A stretch of DNA of 48,523 nt from an uncultured Pelagibacteraceae bacterium (GTDB lineage: Bacteria > Pseudomonadota > Alphaproteobacteria > Pelagibacterales > Pelagibacteraceae): positions 1-48,523 of the forward strand of contig CACNTU010000004.1 of the NCBI GenBank assembly GCA_902623415.1, read 5' to 3'. Both the position numbers and the translations under genes were made by a program. Position 1 is the stretch's first letter. Each line of letters starts with the position of its first letter. The notes under the pieces were generated by a model. It did no database searches, had not been told where the DNA came from, and was given only the letters and a program-made list of their open reading frames with translations. Positions 34,082 through 43,669 of this stretch are shown here, in pieces.

Positions 34082-35705
34082 ATTTATAAATTATAATATT
34101 ATTTTTATTTTTTTTAGATATTAGTTTTATATTACAGTATTTTTGCACGTCTTCAATTGTACTTTCGTAATAAATTTGATTTCTTTTATCACTATAATTT
34201 AAATCAAACATTACTGTATTTTCTTTAAAATAGTCACAATGATCAAACAAAATTCTTGAGTTGTAGGGTGGTTTTGTAAGGCTTATTAGATTGAATCTTT
34301 CTTCACCATATTCTTTTGTACTAAAAAGTTTTCTTAATTTTGTCATAAAGTTATTTTCACTGTTTGGTTTGTTTTTATTTGACTGAGTATTTAATTCTCT
34401 GATTTTGTTAATCCACAATTGATAAACATCATTTGATAATAAAGTTAAATCAATTTTGTCATTCCAGTTTTTAGGAAAAATCAATTTATTATTTCCCCAT
34501 CTTACTTTTGTGAATTCTAAAAAGTAATATTTAGAATTAAAAGTAGAGTCTGAATATACCACTATTTTTTCATTTCTGTTTTTTTCAATTAAATGATCAA
34601 TTATTGGTACTTTTTTGTAAAAATGAGAATAGCAAAGGAAAATATTTAAAATTGAAAAAATTATTATTGAAAAAAAGTTAAGATTAATTTTTTTATGATA
34701 AAAAAATATAAAATAAAATGGAACCAAAGGTAAAAAATTTCTTAAAGTTGACGGTATACTAAAATAGGCATTTAGTAATCCAATCTCAAAATCGATTCTA
34801 TATATACTTAAAATCAATAATATAGTTAAAAAAAATATAAATATAGATAAAAACAAATTTTTATTTTTAGAAATAAGTTTTGATAATTGATTGTGAAAAT
34901 AGCAACATATTAAAAATATAATAATAAGTAATACAATAAAAAAATAATTTAATATTTCATTTGTACTTAATAAATCAAATGAAAATTGTCTTTTAATTTT
35001 ATTAAATAATTTTGGGTAATATCTTGCAGAAGGCAAGGTGAATATCACAAATATTGTTAAACTTATTAATGAAGTTTTAAAGATTAAATACAATTTGGAT
35101 TTTAATGTATTTTTTATAAGAAAAAATAATATAAAAAAATATATTAAGACAAGTATAATTGAGCTTAATTTAATAGATACGACAATCCCTAATAAACAAG
35201 CTATAATTTCATTTTTATTTTCAGATTGTTTTATATAAGTTTGTTTGTAAAATAAACTCCATATCAAAAGACTCAAACCAAATAAAATTAATTCAACACC
35301 AAAGTGAGAAAAATGAAAATTGATTACAGGAAATATAATTGATAAAATTAAAATATATTTAAAAAAGAATTTTTTTTCGTTTAATACTTGTGATGATAAG
35401 TAAATTAATAATAGGTAAATTGAAAAATAAACTACCCTTAATACGATTATTGTATATTTAAGATCTAAATTTAGAAATATTGTAATTTTTAATATTTGTG
35501 AATAAAAATACTGAATAATAGTTCCTGGATGATGTCCACCCCAAGGAATACTCCAATTTAATATATGAAAAGAATTTGCAAGATAATCAGGCTCTGAGTC
35601 AAAGGTAACGTAATAATATGGTTTTAAAAGAAAAACTAGATATGTAGATACTAAAAAAAATAAAGTAACAAACTTGAAATTTTTTTTGTTTTCATAAAAT
35701 ATCAT
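34074..35705 (-). CDS. Polytopic membrane protein, GT-C-like glycosyltransferase
   Basis: The 543-residue protein has about eleven helices followed by a soluble C-terminal domain of about 190 residues. After the first helix the loop reads YYYVTFDSEPDYLANSFHIL and then WGGHHPGTIIQYFYSQIL. An acidic D-x-E-x-D cluster after helix 1 and a His-rich loop are what GT-C fold enzymes (GT39/GT83 type) show at their active site. The C-terminal domain contains several charged and Tyr-rich stretches and no motif I recognise. Acceptor and donor are unknown. It is followed by the overlapping microprotein gene and is divergent from the GMC oxidoreductase gene by 38 bases. Confidence 0.5.
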   Translation of the reverse strand: MIFYENKKNFKFVTLFFLVSTYLVFLLKPYYYVTFDSEPDYLANSFHILNWSIPWGGHHPGTIIQYFYSQILKITIFLNLDLKYTIIVLRVVYFSIYLLLIYLSSQVLNEKKFFFKYILILSIIFPVINFHFSHFGVELILFGLSLLIWSLFYKQTYIKQSENKNEIIACLLGIVVSIKLSSIILVLIYFFILFFLIKNTLKSKLYLIFKTSLISLTIFVIFTLPSARYYPKLFNKIKRQFSFDLLSTNEILNYFFIVLLIIIFLICCYFHNQLSKLISKNKNLFLSIFIFFLTILLILSIYRIDFEIGLLNAYFSIPSTLRNFLPLVPFYFIFFYHKKINLNFFSIIIFSILNIFLCYSHFYKKVPIIDHLIEKNRNEKIVVYSDSTFNSKYYFLEFTKVRWGNNKLIFPKNWNDKIDLTLLSNDVYQLWINKIRELNTQSNKNKPNSENNFMTKLRKLFSTKEYGEERFNLISLTKPPYNSRILFDHCDYFKENTVMFDLNYSDKRNQIYYESTIEDVQKYCNIKLISKKNKNNIIIYKYE

Positions 35706-35743
35706 TAAACTATAAGTTTATATTAATTAATTAATACTTATAA

Positions 35744-37153
35744 ATGATTTATTATTCAGCAAAAGAATATAAAAAAATACCAAAAATATTAATAGTTGGA
35801 ACTGGTCCTGCATCAATCTCTCTAGCTTTGATTTTAGAAAAGAAAAAAGTAGATTGTGTATTAATTGAAGCTGGGAACTTAGAATATAGTCCAAAATTAC
35901 AGGAAACATTTAGTGGAGTTAATAATGGCAATTTTGATTTTGACTTAAGAAACAGTAGAATAAAACAATTTGGGGGATCAGCAAATATATGGGGAAAAAG
36001 ATGTAGACCACTAGACCCTGTAGACTATAAAAACTGGTCAAACAATGAGATAAATTTATTGAAATACCAACAAGAAGCTTCCGAAATACTTCATGTTAAA
36101 AATGAATTTGATGAAAATTTTCTTAACACTAGTTTATCTCAAGTCGAATTTAATTATTCTGAAATTGATTTTCCAAATTATTATTTAGATAAATTGGCAA
36201 AATCAAATTTTATTGATGTAATTTTAAATTCATCATTTTTAAAATTAAAAGGGAAATTTGGAAATTTTAAATCAGCAGAAATCATAGATAATAACTCCAA
36301 AATAAAATATACAATAAACTCTGACTTTTTTGTTTTCGGTTGTGGGTGTATTGAAAATTCTAGGTTTCTTTTATTACTTCAAAAAAAATTTAAATTATTA
36401 GACCAGAATATACCTATCGGTAAATATTGGATGGGACATTTTAAGACTCACTTTGGTGAGCTACTTGCAGATTTTACTAAATTAAATCTTTTATTAAATA
36501 AAAATGATTATCTTAAAAAAGGAAATACAGCTGCAATAGCTCTCAATGCGAATTTTATTGAAAATAATAATTTAGAAAATGCATGTGTTTATTTACAGCC
36601 AAATCAACTTTCAAATACTAAATTTAATCAGATTTCAAAAAAACTTTTATGTTTAGCTCCAGAATATTTTAAGCATGTAACAAAATTATTTAAAAAAAAT
36701 CTTTTGTGTGGAACATCTTTAGAAATTATATGGGGACAAAAAAGTGTTGCAGAAAACCATATAAAACTTAGCAATAGAAAAGTTGATTTTTTAAATATTC
36801 CTGAAATTGAAATAGTTTGTAATTCATTCAAAGAAGATTTAGAAACTCCAAAGAAGTTCATGAAACAACTTGGTGAATATTTTGTAAATGAAAATATTGG
36901 AAGATTACATTTTTTTAATATCAATAAAAAAGATCAAATTTTTTGGGAAGGAAATCACCATATTGGTGGTACAAACATAGGAGATGATCCAAAATATTCT
37001 GTAATAAACTCAGATCTAAAAGTTCACTATACAAAAAATTTATATGTAATAGGAAGTTCTATTTTTAGTAAATCTGGTCATGCTAACCCAACTTTTTCCA
37101 TTGTACAATTTTCAGCAAGATTGGGAGAATATTTTTCAAAAATATTAACTTAA
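35744..37153 (+). CDS. GMC family FAD-dependent oxidoreductase
   Basis: The 469-residue protein has the FAD Rossmann loop ILIVGTGPASISLALIL from residue 15, FGGSANIWGKRCRPLDPVDY near 78 as in GMC oxidoreductases (the G-G-S/T-x-x-x-W-x stretch), and the C-terminal GMC_oxred_C block HHIGGTNIGDDP near residue 405 with SKSGHANPTFSIVQFSARLG near 443 including the catalytic-region His. These enzymes oxidise primary or secondary alcohols, often sugars. It carries no signal peptide of its own. The 3' end overlaps the convergent dioxygenase gene by 4 bases. In this setting it could oxidise a sugar hydroxyl of the surface glycan or a precursor. Confidence 0.87.
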   Translation: MIYYSAKEYKKIPKILIVGTGPASISLALILEKKKVDCVLIEAGNLEYSPKLQETFSGVNNGNFDFDLRNSRIKQFGGSANIWGKRCRPLDPVDYKNWSNNEINLLKYQQEASEILHVKNEFDENFLNTSLSQVEFNYSEIDFPNYYLDKLAKSNFIDVILNSSFLKLKGKFGNFKSAEIIDNNSKIKYTINSDFFVFGCGCIENSRFLLLLQKKFKLLDQNIPIGKYWMGHFKTHFGELLADFTKLNLLLNKNDYLKKGNTAAIALNANFIENNNLENACVYLQPNQLSNTKFNQISKKLLCLAPEYFKHVTKLFKKNLLCGTSLEIIWGQKSVAENHIKLSNRKVDFLNIPEIEIVCNSFKEDLETPKKFMKQLGEYFVNENIGRLHFFNINKKDQIFWEGNHHIGGTNIGDDPKYSVINSDLKVHYTKNLYVIGSSIFSKSGHANPTFSIVQFSARLGEYFSKILT

Positions 37154-38064
37154 TCAAAAATGTTTTTTTGCTTGAAAAATTTGTATTGTTTATAAATTTT
37201 TACTGTATCTCGTAAATTTTTAGGTTTTAATTTTTGTATTAATTCATTAGAGTTTTCAGTTTTAGTTTTATCAGTCTCATTGATATCTAAAATATTCTCA
37301 ATATCAATATTTTCTCTTGGAAATGCAAGCAAGGTTATTGTCATCATATCTCTTGTAAAACTTTTTTCAGGCACACCTGCTCTATGATAACATTGAGTCG
37401 TATTACATATTAGTGTACTACCACTTTTGCCTATATGTTTATGACATTCAATATCAATATCGCTTTTGTAATCATTTCTATTAATATATTTTAATTTTTT
37501 AACAACATAACTTGTACGTTTTTTTGATATAACGTGTAAAGGTCCATTATTTTCATCTACATCTGAAATATTTATAAATAATTTTAAATATGTGCATAAA
37601 TATCCATCCATATGGAATTTATTCGAATAATATTCTTTATCAAGATTTTCAAAATTATAATTTCTAGCGATATAAATTTGAGCTGGTATTATTTTAGAAT
37701 TGTAAAAACTCTCTAATTTATTTAAAGTTGTTTTAATATTTGAATTATATATTTCTAGTATTAATTTTGAAATTTCATTATTAATTATAAATCTATATTG
37801 AGAGTTTTGATTTTTAAAAATTTTTTGCTCGTATAATTTTTCTTTTAGCAATTTAAATTTGTGATCGAATTTAATTTCAACTTTAGTAAATCCATCTCTA
37901 TTTAATGAATCTATATCAATATGGTTTTTTTGATTAAGCAATCTCTTATTTAAAATTTTAAAATTAAAAATAATTGAAAATAAATTATAAAAATATGGCA
38001 ATCTATTATCAAATAGCTTAAAAGATAAATTGTTTAAAAATTTATTCAAAAAAAATTTAATCAT
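37150..38064 (-). CDS. PhyH-like Fe(II)/2-oxoglutarate dioxygenase
   Basis: The 304-residue protein has the metal-binding triad of the phytanoyl-CoA dioxygenase family: His151-x-Asp153 in KFHMDGYL and His227 in QCYHRAGVP. An Arg at 238 (SFTRDMMTITLL) lies 11 residues after the distal His, as expected for the 2-oxoglutarate carboxylate. ENNGPLHVISKKRTSY in the middle is also typical. Such enzymes hydroxylate small molecules or lipids using oxygen and iron. The substrate here is unknown; the setting suggests a sugar, lipid carrier or amino acid substituent. It shares a TTAA with the GMC gene end, so the two stop codons overlap. Confidence 0.82.
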   Translation of the reverse strand: MIKFFLNKFLNNLSFKLFDNRLPYFYNLFSIIFNFKILNKRLLNQKNHIDIDSLNRDGFTKVEIKFDHKFKLLKEKLYEQKIFKNQNSQYRFIINNEISKLILEIYNSNIKTTLNKLESFYNSKIIPAQIYIARNYNFENLDKEYYSNKFHMDGYLCTYLKLFINISDVDENNGPLHVISKKRTSYVVKKLKYINRNDYKSDIDIECHKHIGKSGSTLICNTTQCYHRAGVPEKSFTRDMMTITLLAFPRENIDIENILDINETDKTKTENSNELIQKLKPKNLRDTVKIYKQYKFFKQKNIFD

Positions 38065-38114
38065 AAAGTTGAATAATATATATATAAGCTACTTTATAAA
38101 ACATTATATATCTT

Positions 38115-40007
38115 ATGGAATCTGAGTTTAGAAAAGATATTCAGGGTTTGCGTGCAATAGCTGTTATTTCAATTTTTTTTTATCATTTAAATTTGTTAAA
38201 TGGAGGATTTTTAGGAGTAGATATATTTTTTGTTATTAGTGGATATGTGATCACAAAATCAATATTAACCAATAAAAAAAAGTTAACTTTTAATAACTAT
38301 ATTTTTAAAAGGTTAAAACGATTATTTATCCCTTTGTTTTTTTTAATACTGTTAACATTCTTGATTGTTACAATAATTTTTATACCTCACCATATTGATC
38401 ATTTTTCAAAATCATCATTTTATTCAATACTTTTTGTCTCAAATTTTTATTTCTGGCAAAATACAAATCATTATTTTGATCTAGATAAAACTTTACAACC
38501 ACTTTTACATACCTGGTCCTTAGGAGTTGAGATGCAATTTTATATAATTTTTGGTTTAATAATATTTGCATTTAATCATAAAAAATTATTATTTATTTTA
38601 ATATTTCTTTTTTTTATTAGCTTAATTGTTTCAGAAGCAAATGCTGAGAGGGAAATGAGTTTTTGGTTGATGCCTTTTAGGTTGTTTGAATTTATAATTG
38701 GTTCATTTGTATTCTTGTTGCCTAAAAAAAAAATAAATATTTTTTATGAAACTATTTTATCATTTTTGTGTTTGTCTTTTATTCTAGCAGCATTATTTTT
38801 TTTTAATGAAAATTATAAATTCCCAGGAATTAATGCCCTGTATATTTGTTTAGTAACTGGATTATTGATTTATTTAAATAATGAAAATTTAATTTATAAA
38901 ACTTTAAGCTCTAGTTTAGCAAATTATGTAGGTAAGGTTAGCTACTCTTTGTATCTTGTACATTGGCCGGTTATAGTTTTGTTTTTATATTTTAATCCAG
39001 CAGGACTATTATTTTTTGATTACATTTTAATATTCATTATAAGTATAATTTTATCCATAATTTTTCATAAATATTTTGAAAATTTTGATTTCTCAAAGTT
39101 TAAATTGAACACTAAATTTAATTTCAGTTTATTTATTATATTTGCAACTATACTAACTTTTATTTTATCTATGGATTTTATAAAAAATTTAAATTTTAAA
39201 TATTATTCAGAAAATTCTAAAAAATTGCTAGAATTAAAAAATTTGGCTGCAACTCAAAGAGGTTTTTATTTAGAAGAAAATACAATTATATATGAAGGTT
39301 CAAAGAGAAAATTATTTAATTTAGATATAAATAAGAAAAACATACTAATTATTGGAGATAGCCATTCTGAGGATTTATTTGCAGGTTTCTTACAAACTGT
39401 AAATTCAGAATATAATATTTATTGGCAACATTTACCTTTGGAATGTAACAAAACAATCTTGCTAAAACCTGATTGGCATATCACTGAAAAAATTCTTTTT
39501 TATATAATTGACAGAAAACCCTGGACACAAATATTTTATGAGATGTGTAGCAAATACTATCAGGATCTTGAAAATTCAAACAACCTTAAAAATCTTGATT
39601 ATGTTTTAATTTCTATGAAATGGAATGATGAAGAGATAGAATATATTAAACAATTTTCAGACTTTTTTATAAAAAACTCAAATGCAGAAATAATATTTTT
39701 ATCCAAAAGAATTCAAATACCAGATATTGAAAGATCTATAATTGTTAATGAAAATTTTGATGAACTTAATTTATTTTTAAATAAATACAAAAAAACATAT
39801 ATAAAATTTAATAATAATTTTAAAAATAAAGTAAATGAGATAGATGAAAACCTTATTTTTTATGATTTAAATAAATTTATTTGTGAAAAGGAAACCTGCA
39901 ATTTTATAAAAGATGGTAAATTTAATTATATAGATTATTCACATTTTAGTTTAGATGGGTCTAAAGAAATTATCAAAAAGTTTTTTAAAAGCTATTTTGA
40001 AAAATAA
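38115..40007 (+). CDS. OafA-type O-acyltransferase with C-terminal SGNH domain
   Basis: The 630-residue protein has an N-terminal acyltransferase-3 membrane domain (RKDIQGLRAIAVISIFFYHL, then GGFLGVDIFFVISGYVI and HTWSLGVEMQFYIIF) with about ten helices up to residue 355. A periplasmic SGNH-hydrolase-like domain follows, with NILIIGDSHSEDLF near residue 412 and the C-terminal DYSHFSLDGSKEI holding the Asp-x-x-His pair. Such proteins acetylate O-antigen or other glycans on the outer side of the membrane. Length and domain order match OafA. It lies 50 bases from the divergent dioxygenase gene and 53 bases before asnB. Confidence 0.92.
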   Translation: MESEFRKDIQGLRAIAVISIFFYHLNLLNGGFLGVDIFFVISGYVITKSILTNKKKLTFNNYIFKRLKRLFIPLFFLILLTFLIVTIIFIPHHIDHFSKSSFYSILFVSNFYFWQNTNHYFDLDKTLQPLLHTWSLGVEMQFYIIFGLIIFAFNHKKLLFILIFLFFISLIVSEANAEREMSFWLMPFRLFEFIIGSFVFLLPKKKINIFYETILSFLCLSFILAALFFFNENYKFPGINALYICLVTGLLIYLNNENLIYKTLSSSLANYVGKVSYSLYLVHWPVIVLFLYFNPAGLLFFDYILIFIISIILSIIFHKYFENFDFSKFKLNTKFNFSLFIIFATILTFILSMDFIKNLNFKYYSENSKKLLELKNLAATQRGFYLEENTIIYEGSKRKLFNLDINKKNILIIGDSHSEDLFAGFLQTVNSEYNIYWQHLPLECNKTILLKPDWHITEKILFYIIDRKPWTQIFYEMCSKYYQDLENSNNLKNLDYVLISMKWNDEEIEYIKQFSDFFIKNSNAEIIFLSKRIQIPDIERSIIVNENFDELNLFLNKYKKTYIKFNNNFKNKVNEIDENLIFYDLNKFICEKETCNFIKDGKFNYIDYSHFSLDGSKEIIKKFFKSYFEK

Positions 40008-40060
40008 TAAAATATTTATTTAATAAAAAATGATGTAATCTTAAATCAAAAATCAAATTT

Positions 40061-41866
40061 ATGTGTGGATTTATTGGCTATATATGCAAAGAAAACTCAC
40101 TAAGAAAAGATGAGTATCAAAAAAAATTTAATTTTTATTTTGAAAAGCAAAAATTTAGAGGTCCAGACTATCAAGAAAAAATATCATTAACTAAAGAAAA
40201 TAAAAAAATTCAAGTAGGATTTAATAGACTTTCAATAATAGATATCAGCAATAAAGGTAATCAAATATTTAAAAACGAGCAATTTTGTTTGTTATTTAAT
40301 GGGGAAATATTAAATTTTAAAAATCTTAAAGAAAAATACTTTCAAACAAGAAAATTTAATTCAAATACAGATACTGAAGTTCTATTTAATTTTTTAATTA
40401 AATATAAAGAAACAAAACTCGATGAGCTTGAAGGAATGTTTGCTTTTGTATTAATTGATTTAAAAAATAATGAAGTTATTTTATGCAAGGATTATACTGG
40501 CATAAAACCTCTTTATTATCTTTTAAATGATGAAGGAATTTTTTTTTCATCCGATGCCAAGTTTTTATATAGTATTTCAAATAAAGACTTGAATTATGAA
40601 GCGTGTAAATTTTTCTTTCAATTTGGTTTTACCCCAAAAGAAGACACACTAATTAAAAATGTAAAAAAAATACCACCAAGCTCATATATGAAAATAGATT
40701 TTAATAAAAATTACAAAAAAATGAATAAGTATTTTGAAATTCAAAATCAAAATACAATCAGTGAATATGATGAAAACGACTTAAAAGATACGATTGAAGA
40801 TGTAATTAAAAAAAATTTAATAAGTGATACAAAAACTGGTATTTTTTTATCTGGAGGGTTAGATTCAAGCATCATTTCTGTTATTTCAAAAAAAATTAAT
40901 CCAGAGATAACAGCTTATACTTCTTATTTTTCACCAAAAAATAAATATGATAAATTTAACAAAGATTTTTTTTTCGCAGAAAAACTATGCAAAGATTTTA
41001 ATATCAAACTAAATAAAGTTATAATTGAAGAAGATAACAAATATCAAAAAGATTTAATTTTAAATTCTTTTCAAAGTTTAGATGAACCAATTGCAAATTT
41101 AAATTTTTTTAATTCTTTTTTACAATCTAAGCAAGCAAAAGATGAAAATTGTAAAGTTATTCTAACAGGTGATGGTGCTGATGAAATTTTTGGTGGCTAT
41201 GATAGATATCAAAAATGTATGATAGCTAGAAAATATCAATTCCTAAGTTTATTTTCAAGTAAAGTGAGGAGACTAAATTCTATAAATTACAATAAATTAC
41301 CTGAATACTTTTATAACTTTATTAACTTTAATAAATATAAATTTTTATTCAGTAATAATTTTCATCATCAAGTATTAGAATTATCAGATTTTAAAATTAC
41401 TTTACCCACTAACTCTAAAAAAGAGGATGTTATAAATTATTTTGACATATCCTATTGGTTAAGTAATGAATCAAATTTTAAATTAGATAGAGCAAGTATG
41501 TTCAATTCAATAGAAGCTAGAGTACCTTTTCAAGATATTTCATTAATAAAAAAATTTTTTAAGTTAAATTTTAATAAAAAAATTGATTTATTTAACTTAA
41601 AAAAACCTCTAAAAAAATTAAATATAACTCCTAAATATATAAGAAATAGAAAAAAACATGGTTGGTTTAGTCCAGAGTCTTTTTTCTTAAGAGGTTACTT
41701 AAAAGAATTTTTTTTAGATACACTTCATAGTACACAAAAATCTAAAGAAGATGTTTTTGATAAAGAACAAGTATTAAAATTATTTAAAGATCATTTAAAT
41801 GGAAATTATTATAAAAGCCAGCTTATACCAATTCTAACTTTCAAGTCTTGGTATAATAATTTATAA
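40061..41866 (+). CDS. asnB: Asparagine synthase (glutamine-hydrolysing)-like protein
   Basis: The 601-residue protein begins MCGFIGYI with the N-terminal nucleophile Cys2 of class II amidotransferases, followed by RGPDYQ and FNRLSIID; the synthetase domain has the ATP-pyrophosphatase loop SGGLDSSIISVIS near residue 264 and TGDGADEIFGGYDRY near 370. Length is standard for AsnB. In surface glycan clusters AsnB relatives often amidate uronic acid carboxylates or amino acid substituents instead of making free asparagine; the sequence does not decide. The Ala/Phe-rich linker is unremarkable. It ends 17 bases from the convergent GT4 gene. Confidence 0.88.
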   Translation: MCGFIGYICKENSLRKDEYQKKFNFYFEKQKFRGPDYQEKISLTKENKKIQVGFNRLSIIDISNKGNQIFKNEQFCLLFNGEILNFKNLKEKYFQTRKFNSNTDTEVLFNFLIKYKETKLDELEGMFAFVLIDLKNNEVILCKDYTGIKPLYYLLNDEGIFFSSDAKFLYSISNKDLNYEACKFFFQFGFTPKEDTLIKNVKKIPPSSYMKIDFNKNYKKMNKYFEIQNQNTISEYDENDLKDTIEDVIKKNLISDTKTGIFLSGGLDSSIISVISKKINPEITAYTSYFSPKNKYDKFNKDFFFAEKLCKDFNIKLNKVIIEEDNKYQKDLILNSFQSLDEPIANLNFFNSFLQSKQAKDENCKVILTGDGADEIFGGYDRYQKCMIARKYQFLSLFSSKVRRLNSINYNKLPEYFYNFINFNKYKFLFSNNFHHQVLELSDFKITLPTNSKKEDVINYFDISYWLSNESNFKLDRASMFNSIEARVPFQDISLIKKFFKLNFNKKIDLFNLKKPLKKLNITPKYIRNRKKHGWFSPESFFLRGYLKEFFLDTLHSTQKSKEDVFDKEQVLKLFKDHLNGNYYKSQLIPILTFKSWYNNL

Positions 41867-41883
41867 GATTTTCTAAATAATAA

Positions 41884-42975
41884 TTAATTAAAATTTATAA
41901 TTTTTTCTACTCTTTGTTCCCAGGTAAAATTTCTTGAGGTTTTTAATGCTGATTTTTTTAGATGATCAAACTTTTTTAAATTTTTGAAAATTTTATCAAT
42001 CAAATATATCCAGTCCTTAGTATTTTCTGAATCTAATAATAAACAATTATTTTTATTTTTCAAAATATGTGAATATACCTTTAATTTAGATGCAATAATT
42101 ATTTTTGACATTGCTAAATACTCAAATAATTTCAATGGGGACATATATTTGCTAGTGTCAAGGTTTGACGATCTTACAGAAACTTTATTTAAATAAGGCA
42201 TTAAAAGAACATGATATTTGCTCATGTATTTAGGAATTTTATAATAATCTAAATGATTAAAAAATTTTACATTTTTAAATGAATTTTTATCAAAATTTTT
42301 AAACATAATGTTTAAATCTCCATAAATATGAAAATTTATTTTTTTATTCAACTTAGAAAGTTCTAATATTATTTCTAATCCCTTTCCTTTTGTTAGGCTG
42401 CCAAAATATGCACAAGTGTTTTTATAAATTTTTGTTTTTTTATTTATAAATAATTCAGTATTGACAGCATCATCTAAAATAATAAATTTTTTTTTCTTAA
42501 TTTTAAAAAAATTAAGTAAATATTTGTTAATAAATATAAATTTTAAATTTTTTGAAATATTTTTTAATTCAGATAATTTAAAAAAATATTTTGTCACTCC
42601 TTTTAATTCTGTATGAATTTCTAAAAATGTTTTTATATTGAAAAATGCAAGTATAATAGCAGCAATTATACTTCTAGATAAAGTTAAATCTGTATCTTTT
42701 GGATTTCCTATGATTTTTTTACATTTGTATGCAAAATAAATTCTTTTAAAAAAACTCATTTTTTTATTAGAATTAAACACAGAAATAATTTCAAAATCGT
42801 ATTTAACAGCATAACTTTTTTTTATTTTTTTAACTAATTTTTTTTCAACAAACGGTATAAGAAGTTTAACATTCCCCTTTTTTTTGGATAAAAAATTACA
42901 CATCTGAAATACATGAACGGTATAAGCTGATGTGTTTGGTAAATTCAGTTCTGCTATGTAAAAATTTTTTTTCAA
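41884..42975 (-). CDS. Family 4-like glycosyltransferase
   Basis: The 363-residue protein has the GT-B arrangement with NTSAYTVHVFQMCNFLSKK near the N-terminus and, in the donor domain, CAYFGSLTKGKGLEIILEL near residue 188, NINFHIYGD-like text (KINFHIYGDL), and SPLKLFEYLAMSKIIIASK near 280, the E-containing donor motif of divergent GT4 enzymes. The usual E-x7-E is only half kept. It lies 6 bases downstream of the GmhA-like gene on the same strand, so it may use a heptose donor, but that is inference from proximity. Confidence 0.75.
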   Translation of the reverse strand: MKKNFYIAELNLPNTSAYTVHVFQMCNFLSKKKGNVKLLIPFVEKKLVKKIKKSYAVKYDFEIISVFNSNKKMSFFKRIYFAYKCKKIIGNPKDTDLTLSRSIIAAIILAFFNIKTFLEIHTELKGVTKYFFKLSELKNISKNLKFIFINKYLLNFFKIKKKKFIILDDAVNTELFINKKTKIYKNTCAYFGSLTKGKGLEIILELSKLNKKINFHIYGDLNIMFKNFDKNSFKNVKFFNHLDYYKIPKYMSKYHVLLMPYLNKVSVRSSNLDTSKYMSPLKLFEYLAMSKIIIASKLKVYSHILKNKNNCLLLDSENTKDWIYLIDKIFKNLKKFDHLKKSALKTSRNFTWEQRVEKIINFN

Positions 42976-42981
42976 AAAAAA

Positions 42982-43644
42982 TTATAGATTTTTTATTTCA
43001 AATTTTTGTCTTATATACTGAGATATCATATGCATTAAGCTTTGAAAGATATCTTCACATATTCCATAATTCTTACAACCTATGTCTAATTGATAATCGG
43101 TCTTTAAATGTGATTTTGATTGGAAACCAGTTAACGAAATTACTCTAATTTTTTTCTTTTTAGCAATCCTAATTGCATCTATTATATTTTTTGAATTACC
43201 AGAACAGGAAAGTGTAATTAAACAGTCTCCAAAATTTGCATAATTTTCTAATTGATGACTAAATATTTTTGAAAATGATAAGTCATTACCAATGGCTGTT
43301 ATTAATTCATTTGATAAATTTAAGGAAATAATTCTTGGAACAACTTTGTTCTTAGATGATATTTTTATACCCTTATTGAAATCACACATAAAGTGATTTG
43401 CCACTGAAGCTGAACCTCCATTACCACAAACAAAAATATTTTTTTTATTTCTGATAGTTTTCTCAATAAAATCACATATTTGAGAAACGGCATCATAGTC
43501 TAATTTATCAATCAGTTCTGATTTAGTTCTAGAATAGTCCTTAAAAAATAAATTTGAATTATTATATTTTTTTTTAGGAAATTTTTTCATTAGATATTTT
43601 GTATATATAAGGTAAAAACATTTCAAGATATATCTAAAAAACAA
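42982..43644 (-). CDS. gmhA: SIS-domain isomerase, GmhA-like (sedoheptulose-7-phosphate isomerase)
   Basis: The 220-residue protein carries the SIS-domain phosphosugar loop FVCGNGGSASVANHFMCD at residues 71-88, then SLNLSNELITAIGNDLSF and LITLSCSGNSKNIIDAIR, all closely resembling GmhA, which converts sedoheptulose 7-phosphate to D-glycero-D-manno-heptose 7-phosphate. It is about 25 residues longer at the N-terminus than E. coli GmhA; a later Met (residue 19) is an alternative start. DiaA has the same domain, but the neighbouring hddA- and hddC/gmhB-like genes favour the heptose role. The ATG lies 25 bases from the divergent SDR start, so the promoters must overlap coding sequence. Confidence 0.85.
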   Translation of the reverse strand: MFFRYILKCFYLIYTKYLMKKFPKKKYNNSNLFFKDYSRTKSELIDKLDYDAVSQICDFIEKTIRNKKNIFVCGNGGSASVANHFMCDFNKGIKISSKNKVVPRIISLNLSNELITAIGNDLSFSKIFSHQLENYANFGDCLITLSCSGNSKNIIDAIRIAKKKKIRVISLTGFQSKSHLKTDYQLDIGCKNYGICEDIFQSLMHMISQYIRQKFEIKNL

Positions 43645-43669
43645 AGATTAGATTTTAAATATAAATTTT

